DNA of 11,853 bases from an uncultured Actinomycetes bacterium (GTDB lineage: Bacteria; Actinomycetota; Actinomycetes; Nanopelagicales; Nanopelagicaceae). The stretch is taken from positions 1 to 11,853 of the forward strand of contig CAIJOE010000049.1 in NCBI GenBank assembly GCA_903822245.1, in the 5' to 3' direction. Numbering within the stretch: position 1 is the stretch's first letter; each line of letters starts with the position of its first letter. The notes under the pieces are model-generated. The model did no database searches. It was not told where the DNA came from and saw only the letters and a list, made by a program, of their open reading frames with translations. A program made the position numbers and the translations under genes. Below are positions 6,352-11,853 of the stretch, piece by piece.

Positions 6352-7563
6352 ATGAACAAGAAGATGGACCAATCAATTCCACCAGATCTACAAGCAATGA
6401 TTTCTGCTCAAATCTCTCGCCGTGCATTATTGGCTGGAGCAGGCGGAATCGGAGCCGCATCACTTCTTGGTGCATCAGCAATAACAGCAAGTGAAAGTGC
6501 AAGTGCAGCGCCTGCAACAGTTCGTTTCGGTAACTGGTCTCTCTATTTAGATTATGACAACAAGACCAAGAAGTACCCAACTCTCGTAGACTTCACAAAG
6601 AAGACCGGTATTCAGGTCAAATACATGGAAGCTATTGATGATAACGATTCGTTCACCGCAAAGGTGACACCACAATTAAAATTGAAAAAAGATATTGGTT
6701 ATGACGTAGTTGCCCCAACTGAGTGGATGGCAGCACGTTGGATTACTTCAGGTTTTGCACAAAAGTTTGACGATGCAAAGATTCCTAACAAGAAGAATGT
6801 TCTTCCATTTCTACTAAATCGCCCACTAGATCCAGGTCGTCACTACACCTTGCCATGGGCAGGAATCATTGCCGGCCTTGCTTGGAATAAAAAGATCCTT
6901 CCAGCTGGTCTTACATCGATCGAAGACAAGACGCATCCAGAGCGTGGACTATTTTCAAACCCTAAGTTAAAGGGCAAGATCGAAGTTCTTTCAGAAATGC
7001 GTGACACAGTTGGGCTAATCATGATGTGGCAAGGCGTGGACATTTCAAAGCCATTCACCCAAGCCCAATGGGATAACGCACTTAGTTATCTCCAAAAGAA
7101 AATTAAAGATGGCTGGATCCGCCAGATTAAGGGTCAGTCATATGCTGAGGATCTAATTAGCGGTGACGCTGTTGCTGTAATTGGCTGGTCTGGCGATATT
7201 AATCAGCTAAACCTGCAAAACAACAATCAATTTGGTTTCGGGCTTCCAGAATCGGGTGGCACATTCTCAACAGATAACATGTTGATACCTTCTACTTCAC
7301 CAAATAAGGAAGGCGCAGAGGCGCTAATTAACTACTATTACGATCCAGCAGTAGCGGCTCGAGTATCTAATTACATCGCCTATGTCTGCCCAGTTGCGGG
7401 AGCACAAGATGCAATGGCCAAGCTAAATCCAGCGCAAGCTAAAAACCCATTGATCTTTCCAGACGATGCAATGTGGAAGAAGCTATTTGTATTCCGTGGT
7501 CTAACTGCAGCAGAGCAGATTAAGTTCTCGACAGGATTCCAAAAGATTGCCGGTAACGCATAG
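6352..7563 (+). CDS. potD: Polyamine (spermidine/putrescine) ABC transporter, Tat-exported substrate-binding protein
   Basis: This 403-residue extracytoplasmic solute-binding protein belongs to the PotD/PotF type and captures a polyamine for the adjacent importer. The N-terminus is a twin-arginine signal: SRRALLAG at 22-29, an Ala/Gly/Leu hydrophobic stretch to about 46, and an A-S-A cleavage-type site around residue 52. No cysteine lies in or after the signal (the only Cys is C346), so it is not a lipoprotein. The mature protein begins VRFGNWSLYLDY, in which W62 and Y65 resemble the first ligand-cage aromatics of PotD. VIGWSGDI (277-284) resembles the later Trp/Asp ligand segment. The DVVAPTEWMAARW stretch is also family-like. 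The start is ATG 6352, set by AAAGAGG seven bases upstream. The TAG stop shares one base with the GTG start of the ATPase gene. The exact polyamine, or another cationic ligand, cannot be told from sequence alone. Confidence 0.87.
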   Translation: MNKKMDQSIPPDLQAMISAQISRRALLAGAGGIGAASLLGASAITASESASAAPATVRFGNWSLYLDYDNKTKKYPTLVDFTKKTGIQVKYMEAIDDNDSFTAKVTPQLKLKKDIGYDVVAPTEWMAARWITSGFAQKFDDAKIPNKKNVLPFLLNRPLDPGRHYTLPWAGIIAGLAWNKKILPAGLTSIEDKTHPERGLFSNPKLKGKIEVLSEMRDTVGLIMMWQGVDISKPFTQAQWDNALSYLQKKIKDGWIRQIKGQSYAEDLISGDAVAVIGWSGDINQLNLQNNNQFGFGLPESGGTFSTDNMLIPSTSPNKEGAEALINYYYDPAVAARVSNYIAYVCPVAGAQDAMAKLNPAQAKNPLIFPDDAMWKKLFVFRGLTAAEQIKFSTGFQKIAGNA

Positions 7564-8702
7564 TGACCGATGCTTCAAAATCGGCAAAGGGAGATTTAAA
7601 GCTTTCAAGTCTTGTTAAGACTTATGGAGAATTCGTAGCGGTAGATGATCTATCGCTACTAATTCCCGAAGGCTCATTCTTCGCACTTCTTGGCCATTCA
7701 GGTTGTGGCAAAACCACCACTCTTCGGATGATTGCTGGATTGGATGAACCAACTTCTGGCTCAATCCATATTGGTAATACCGATATCACTTATCAAAAGC
7801 CATATGACCGACCAGTTAATACCGTTTTCCAGAATTATGCTCTTTTCCCACATTTAACAATCTTTGAAAACATTGCATTCGGTTTGCGCCGTCGTGGAAT
7901 CAAAGATGTTAAAGAGCAGGTAGATAAGGTGCTAAACCTTGTCGAACTCCCACATCTTGCCCAGCGCAAGCCAACTCAGCTCTCTGGTGGCCAGCAACAA
8001 CGTATTGCGCTAGCACGTGCAATAGTTAATAGACCAGCGCTGCTTTTATTGGATGAACCGCTAGGAGCTCTGGATCTAAAGCTACGTCGCCAAATGCAGA
8101 TTGAGTTGAAGTGGATTCAAACTGAAGTTGGACTTACTTTCGTTCACGTAACACACGATCAAGAAGAAGCTATGACTATGGCCGACACGATCGCAGTAAT
8201 GAATGAAGGAAAGATCGAACAGATGGGAAGTCCGGCTGATTTATATGACAGTCCACGAACCGCATTCGTAGCCAACTTCCTTGGCCAATCAAACCTAATT
8301 AAGGGCCGTGTAGTTGATTCTGATGGCGATGCTAATGTTGTTGAAATTCATGGCCAGAAAGTTAAAGTACTTAAGAATCGTTCAGTAGCTAAGGATTCTT
8401 CAATTCTTTTTGGAATTCGTCCAGAAAAGATTCGAATTCAGCCTGGCGCCCATCAACTTTCAGGTTGTGTGCTTGAAGGTGGAGTTATTTCTGATGTTTC
8501 CTACATTGGTGTTTCTACGCAGTATCAAGTTGAGATGCCTTGGGGACAAGAACTTATGGTCTTTGAGCAAAATGATGATGGCATTCCACCACTTGCTAAA
8601 GGTGATCCCGTCAAACTCTCTTGGGAGACAATCTTTTCCTTTGGTCTAGATGGAAGCGAAGATGCATCTGCTGGGTCAGAAGTTAATCCGGACGAAGATT
8701 AA
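7563..8702 (+). CDS. potA: Polyamine ABC transporter, ATP-binding protein
   Basis: The cytoplasmic ATPase of the importer has 379 residues, normal for PotA. The nucleotide-binding domain is complete: Walker A GHSGCGKT (44-51), Q-loop Q90 in VFQNYALFP, ABC signature LSGGQQQ (140-146), Walker B LLLLDEP (160-166) with catalytic E165, D-loop GALD, and switch H198 in VTHDQEE. A C-terminal TOBE-type regulatory region from about residue 240 includes FGIRPEKIRI and ends in an acidic tail. The start is GTG at 7563, overlapping the last base of the potD stop. No earlier or nearby ATG preserves the conserved LKLSSLVKTYGEFVAVDDLSL start. No Shine-Dalgarno is evident, so coupling to potD is likely. The next gene begins three bases after its stop at GTG 8705. 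Confidence 0.93.
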   Translation: MTDASKSAKGDLKLSSLVKTYGEFVAVDDLSLLIPEGSFFALLGHSGCGKTTTLRMIAGLDEPTSGSIHIGNTDITYQKPYDRPVNTVFQNYALFPHLTIFENIAFGLRRRGIKDVKEQVDKVLNLVELPHLAQRKPTQLSGGQQQRIALARAIVNRPALLLLDEPLGALDLKLRRQMQIELKWIQTEVGLTFVHVTHDQEEAMTMADTIAVMNEGKIEQMGSPADLYDSPRTAFVANFLGQSNLIKGRVVDSDGDANVVEIHGQKVKVLKNRSVAKDSSILFGIRPEKIRIQPGAHQLSGCVLEGGVISDVSYIGVSTQYQVEMPWGQELMVFEQNDDGIPPLAKGDPVKLSWETIFSFGLDGSEDASAGSEVNPDED

Positions 8703-8704
8703 TC

Positions 8705-9565
8705 GTGGCCCTAGCAACAAACCGTAAGAAGAAACTCTGGCCTTATATTCTCCTTGCCCCAGGAATGGTATGGCTAGTTATCTTCTTTATTGCGCCAATT
8801 GTGAAGCTGGTTAGTACTTCAACCCAAACACAAGGCGTGAATATTGGTGAGTATGTCCAGTCATATCGTTTTGCTAACTTTATTGATGCTTTCACTGGGG
8901 CTGCTCCTCAGTTTTTCCGTTCCTTTCTCTATGCCGGATTAGCCACAGCTTTTGCTTTAATGATTTCTTACCCATTGGCTTATGCAATTGCTTTTAAATC
9001 TGGGAAATGGAAGAACACCCTTTTAGTACTTGTGGTGGCACCATTTTTTACTTCATTCCTCCTTCGAACAATTGCTTGGGAGCAAATCCTTGGCGAACAA
9101 GGTCTGGTTTTAAAGACGCTACGTTTCTTGCATATCTTGGGTCCAACTGGTCACTTAACTGCCACACCTTTTGCTGTAGTAGCAGGTCTGACTTATAACT
9201 TCTTGCCATTTATGACTTTGCCGCTCTATGCCAGCCTTGAGCGAATTGATCCAAGAACTTTGGAAGCATCTGGTGATCTTTATGCAAGCGGGTTTACTAC
9301 TTTTAGAAAAGTTACCTTTCCACTTTCTTTGCCTGGGGTAGTAGCCGGAACACTACTTACCTTCATTCCAGCCGCCGGAGATTATGTGAATGCTGAACTA
9401 CTTGGAAATCCGCAGACCAAGATGATCGGAAATGTTATTGCCGCCCGTTACTTACAAATCGTTGATTATCCGGGGGCAGCGGCGCTCTCATTTATTTTGA
9501 TGGCTACAATTTTGATTTTAGTTCTAGTTTATATTCGCAAAATGGGAACGGATGAGGTCGTATGA
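8705..9565 (+). CDS. potB: Polyamine ABC transporter, permease (PotB type)
   Basis: This 286-residue inner-membrane permease is one half of the translocation pore. Hydrophobic segments are at about 12-34, 72-97, 104-122, 154-176, 206-228 and 256-280, six in all as expected for PotB. The cytoplasmic coupling (EAA) loop that docks onto the ATPase is at 187-211: EASGDLYASGFTTFRKVTFP and the following Leu-Ser-Leu-Pro-Gly. The position usually filled by Gly in the EAA consensus is Tyr (DLYA). It starts at GTG 8705, two bases after the potA stop, without a clear Shine-Dalgarno. Its last four bases ATGA overlap the start of potC. The gene order D-A-B-C gives a full transporter. Confidence 0.92.
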   Translation: MALATNRKKKLWPYILLAPGMVWLVIFFIAPIVKLVSTSTQTQGVNIGEYVQSYRFANFIDAFTGAAPQFFRSFLYAGLATAFALMISYPLAYAIAFKSGKWKNTLLVLVVAPFFTSFLLRTIAWEQILGEQGLVLKTLRFLHILGPTGHLTATPFAVVAGLTYNFLPFMTLPLYASLERIDPRTLEASGDLYASGFTTFRKVTFPLSLPGVVAGTLLTFIPAAGDYVNAELLGNPQTKMIGNVIAARYLQIVDYPGAAALSFILMATILILVLVYIRKMGTDEVV

Positions 9566-10359
9566 CAAAGACATCCCGTTGGCTATCAAAAAACCTCATT
9601 AGAATTTACGCAGTCTTGGGCTTTACCTACCTCTTTATTCCAGTTATCTACACAATCGTTTTCTCGTTTAACAATTCTGGAAAGTCCAATCTTGTTTGGC
9701 GGGGATTTACCTTTAATAACTGGAGGAATCCTTGTGGGGCAGCAGATGTCTGTAATGCTCTTGGTAATTCACTCAAGATTGGTTTCATTTCTACTACTCT
9801 GGCCACAATTCTTGGCTCCTTAATTGCTTTTGCAGTTGGCCGTTACGCATTTAGAGGCCATGGCTTTATAAACTCGATGATCTTCTTGCCAATGGCTACC
9901 CCTGAAATTGTCATGGGCTCATCACTTCTTACGATGTTCATTGGTTTTGGAGTTAATCCTGGTTTTTGGACCATAGTTATTGCGCACGTAATGTTTTGCA
10001 TTTCATTTGTAGTTGTAGCAGTAAAAGCCAGAATTGCCAGCTTGGATCCTAGGTTGGAGCAAGCCGCAATGGATCTCTATGCCGATGAGCGAGAGACTTT
10101 TAGAAAAATTACCTTCCCACTTGTAGCACCTGGAATTGCTGGGGCTGCGCTCTTGGCCTTTAGTCTTTCTTTTGATGACTTCATAATTACAAACTTCAAC
10201 TCTGGAAATGTGAATACATTCCCTAAGTTTGTCTATATCTCAGCCCAACGTGGTCTTCCAGCCCAAGCCAATGTAATTGGTTCAGCGATGTTCCTCATCG
10301 CATTAATCGTTGTGCTAACTGCGCAATTCGTGGGAAATCGCCGAAAAACTACTGCTTAA
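9562..10359 (+). CDS. potC: Polyamine ABC transporter, permease (PotC type)
   Basis: The second permease has 265 residues, typical of PotC. Membrane segments lie at about 15-36, 70-93, 103-127, 134-156, 186-208 and 236-257. The coupling loop EQAAMDLYADERETFRKITF (166-185) continues into PLVAPG and pairs with the ATPase; as in the partner permease, the usual Gly is Tyr. The long first outside loop has the WRGFTFNNW segment typical of PotC and a pair of cysteines, C58 and C64, in NPCGAADVC, which could form an extracellular disulfide. It begins at ATG 9562, overlapping potB by four bases, with a GAGG at 9554-9557. It ends the importer operon; its stop lies in a small tandem repeat. Confidence 0.92.
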   Translation: MTKTSRWLSKNLIRIYAVLGFTYLFIPVIYTIVFSFNNSGKSNLVWRGFTFNNWRNPCGAADVCNALGNSLKIGFISTTLATILGSLIAFAVGRYAFRGHGFINSMIFLPMATPEIVMGSSLLTMFIGFGVNPGFWTIVIAHVMFCISFVVVAVKARIASLDPRLEQAAMDLYADERETFRKITFPLVAPGIAGAALLAFSLSFDDFIITNFNSGNVNTFPKFVYISAQRGLPAQANVIGSAMFLIALIVVLTAQFVGNRRKTTA

Positions 10360-10371
10360 TTCTGCTTAATT
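10352..10371 (+). repeat. Perfect tandem duplication of CTGCTTAATT at the end of potC
   Basis: CTGCTTAATT occupies 10352-10361 and is repeated exactly at 10362-10371. The first copy carries the TAA stop of potC. The second copy adds a TAA in another frame. It is probably a small slippage duplication in the potC-dxr spacer. Confidence 0.75.
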
Positions 10372-10374
10372 AAG

Positions 10375-10395
10375 TAATCAAGGCTTGATTGATTA
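10375..10395 (+). other. Nested inverted repeats overlapping the dxr promoter
   Basis: AATCAA (10376-10381) pairs with TTGATT (10385-10390) around a GGC loop. TAATCA (10375-10380) also pairs with TGATTA (10390-10395), which runs into the -10 hexamer. No T-run follows, so this does not look like a potC terminator. It could be an operator, but short AT-rich palindromes are common by chance. Confidence 0.35.
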
Positions 10396-10399
10396 GAAT
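10394..10399 (+). promoter_or_regulatory. -10 element for a leaderless dxr transcript
   Basis: TAGAAT fits the actinobacterial -10 pattern TAnnnT and ends six bases before the dxr ATG at 10406. Transcription would start at or within a base or two of the A of that ATG. No Shine-Dalgarno lies upstream of the start, consistent with leaderless translation. No good -35 hexamer is seen 16-19 bp upstream. Confidence 0.6.
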
Positions 10400-10405
10400 G
10401 CTTTC

Positions 10406-11545
10406 ATGCGCGAGATTGTAATTCTGGGATCAACTGGCTCCATTGGAGTTCAGGCACTGGAAATCGTTGCCGCTAATCCAGATAAGTTTCGAGTAGTTGG
10501 CCTTAGTGCTGGATCAAAAAATTTAGAACTCCTAGTCGAACAAGCAAAAAAATATGGAGTTTCGGTAATTGGAACGACGGCAGATGGAACCAAAGCTCGT
10601 GATTTGGCTGGAGAAATACAAGTAATTGATGGCCCAAAGGCTGCAACTGAGATAGCCACTATTCCATGTGACATAGTTCTTAACGCAGTCACTGGATCAA
10701 TTGGACTAGGACCAACTCTTGCCGCACTGGGAGTTGGCAACAAAGTTGCTCTAGCTAATAAGGAATCCTTAGTTGCTGGTGGCGATTTAGTCATGGCATA
10801 TGGCCGTGATCAGATAATTCCCGTCGATTCTGAACACTCTGCGCTCTATCAATGTTTCTTGAGTGGCAAATCAAGTGAAGTAAAGCAAGTTGTTTTAACG
10901 GCAAGTGGCGGTCCATTTAGAGACCGTACTGACTTATCGGATGTAACTCTAGATCAAGCCTTGGCACACCCAACTTGGTCCATGGGACAAGTTGTAACAA
11001 TTAATTCGGCAACCTTAATGAATAAAGGTTTAGAGATTATTGAGGCGCATTACCTTTTCGATCTTGCCTATTCCAAGATACAAGCAGTTATACATCCCCA
11101 GTCTGTTGTCCACTCAATGGTTGAGTTCATTGATGGTTCAACTATTGCCCAAGCAAGTCCACCGAATATGAAGGGCCCAATTGCATATGCGCTAAGTGGC
11201 GCAAATAGAATCTCTAAGGCCACCGCTGCAATTGATTGGAGTAAGCCAAATACTTGGGAATTTTTGCCAATAGATAACAATCGATTCCCAGCCATTGATC
11301 TTGCTCGTAGATGTGGTGAGCTCGGCGGGGGACTTCCTGCAATATTTAATGCGGCAAATGAAGTAGCAGTCGATGCTTTTATTGCTGGAAAGATTTCATT
11401 TACACAGATCGTAGAGATTGTTGAGGGTAGTGTTCAAAAGTTGGGTGGCGGTTCGCCAATTGCAATTAGAGATCTAAGTGATGTCAGCGCCTTGGAGAAG
11501 GATGCCAGAGCAATGGCCGTCGAACTAATTGGAGATCGTAAATGA
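10406..11545 (+). CDS. dxr: 1-deoxy-D-xylulose 5-phosphate reductoisomerase
   Basis: DXR converts DXP to 2-C-methyl-D-erythritol 4-phosphate with NADPH, the committed step of the MEP isoprenoid pathway, in the cytoplasm. The 379-residue protein shows the NADPH loop GSTGSIG (8-14), LANKESLVAGG (116-126), metal ligands D141 and E143 in PVDSEHSA, LTASGGPFRD (164-173), H189 in HPTWSMG, and N206, K207 and E210 in MNKGLE, the last the third metal ligand. IHPQSVVHSM follows. The C-terminal helical domain is intact to the end. The start is ATG 10406, whose product begins directly with the first Rossmann strand REIVILGSTG. Its promoter appears to be leaderless, separating it from the polyamine genes. 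The stop overlaps the next gene by ATGA. The dxr-rip1 order is an actinobacterial hallmark. Confidence 0.97.
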   Translation: MREIVILGSTGSIGVQALEIVAANPDKFRVVGLSAGSKNLELLVEQAKKYGVSVIGTTADGTKARDLAGEIQVIDGPKAATEIATIPCDIVLNAVTGSIGLGPTLAALGVGNKVALANKESLVAGGDLVMAYGRDQIIPVDSEHSALYQCFLSGKSSEVKQVVLTASGGPFRDRTDLSDVTLDQALAHPTWSMGQVVTINSATLMNKGLEIIEAHYLFDLAYSKIQAVIHPQSVVHSMVEFIDGSTIAQASPPNMKGPIAYALSGANRISKATAAIDWSKPNTWEFLPIDNNRFPAIDLARRCGELGGGLPAIFNAANEVAVDAFIAGKISFTQIVEIVEGSVQKLGGGSPIAIRDLSDVSALEKDARAMAVELIGDRK

Positions 11546-11853
11546 GTTTTCTTGGAGTAATTGCCTTTATTGTGGCTTTGCTATTTTCGGTGATGGTTCA
11601 TGAATTTGGCCACTACCTAACTGCCAAACGTTTTAATATGAAAGTTACCGAATTTTTCTTAGGTTTTGGCAAGCGCATTTGGTCTTTTAGAAGAGGCGAA
11701 ACAGAGTTTGGGTTGAAGGCAATTCCGGCAGGTGGGTATTGTCGAATAGTTGGTATGTCTGTGACTGAGGAAATGACTGAGGAGGATAAGCCGCGCGCTT
11801 TCTATACTGCCTCGGCCCCTAAGCGCCTAATAGTTTTAGGAGCGGGATCGTTC
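11542..11853 (+). CDS. rseP: Site-2 membrane metalloprotease, RseP/Rip1 family (3'-truncated)
   Basis: The first 104 codons of a zinc intramembrane protease run to the window end with no stop. The zinc-binding HExxH motif is HEFGH at residues 20-24 inside the first hydrophobic segment (about 4-20), followed by the typical AKRFNMKVTEFFLGFGKRIW and the AIPAGGYCRIVGM segment, where the family's GGYV/GGYC hairpin lies. Members cleave membrane-bound anti-sigma factors or remnant signal peptides; in Mycobacterium the dxr-linked homologue is Rip1 (Rv2869c). The PDZ domain and the second catalytic motif (LDG) lie beyond the window. The start ATG 11542 overlaps the dxr stop by four bases, with GGAG at 11531-11534 seven bases upstream. 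The substrate here is unknown. Confidence 0.93.
   Translation, partial: MSFLGVIAFIVALLFSVMVHEFGHYLTAKRFNMKVTEFFLGFGKRIWSFRRGETEFGLKAIPAGGYCRIVGMSVTEEMTEEDKPRAFYTASAPKRLIVLGAGSF

Noticed and set aside
8410..8649. 79-codon plus-strand frame inside potA
   Set aside because: It is an out-of-frame overlap with the TOBE region of potA, without a ribosome binding site or recognisable motif.
10376..10390. Stem-loop after potC as an intrinsic terminator
   Set aside because: The stem is AT-rich and no T-run follows; it fits better as a dyad near the dxr promoter or as chance.
1..11853. CRISPR arrays, tRNA/rRNA genes, insertion sequences, prophage or toxin-antitoxin genes
   Set aside because: I saw no regularly spaced repeats, no tRNA-like clover-leaf or rRNA stretches, no transposase or integrase motifs, and no unexplained gap large enough to hold a hidden gene.

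Overview
The window looks like a conserved housekeeping block from a low-GC actinobacterium. Reading in one direction, the order is rpsB (5'-truncated), tsf, pyrH, frr, cdsA and rlmN, then a polyamine module, then dxr and the start of an rseP/rip1-type site-2 protease. The backbone rpsB-tsf-pyrH-frr-cdsA-rlmN-...-dxr-rip1 is familiar from Actinobacteria, for example the Mycobacterium tuberculosis Rv2890c-Rv2869c stretch. The DNA is visibly AT-richer than most of that phylum, genes are packed with 1-5 nt gaps or overlaps, and GTG/TTG starts are common. A streamlined freshwater actinobacterium of the acI/Nanopelagicales type would fit. That assignment is inference from gene order and composition, not a database result.

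Region 1 (1-4808) is translation and core metabolism: ribosomal protein S2, EF-Ts, UMP kinase, ribosome recycling factor, CDP-diacylglycerol synthase and the 23S rRNA/tRNA adenine-C2 methyltransferase. The only sizeable gap is 61 nt before pyrH, which holds a small hairpin and a weak promoter candidate.

Region 2 (4805-10359) is a polyamine uptake and catabolism insert between rlmN and dxr. A gamma-aminobutyraldehyde dehydrogenase overlaps the rlmN stop by ATGA and ends in a terminator-like hairpin. A 119-nt intergenic region follows, carrying an 8-bp inverted repeat, promoter-like hexamers and a 12-bp-period direct repeat. Then comes a complete four-gene ABC importer: a Tat-exported binding protein without a lipobox, the ATPase and two permeases. 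Import of putrescine/spermidine and oxidation of the derived aminoaldehyde to GABA is the obvious joint role. The transaminase and the GABA-degrading enzymes are not in the window.

Region 3 (10360-11853) returns to the core block. dxr (MEP isoprenoid pathway) has a -10-like TAGAAT six bases before its ATG and no Shine-Dalgarno, which predicts a leaderless mRNA. Its stop overlaps the rseP start by ATGA; rseP is cut off by the window end after 104 codons.

All protein-coding space is accounted for by recognisable families. I found no CRISPR array, tRNA, rRNA, insertion sequence, phage gene or unknown protein. The features most worth a second look are regulatory: the pot operon leader, the leaderless dxr promoter, and the wiring of the aldehyde dehydrogenase to the ribosomal operon instead of to its transporter.
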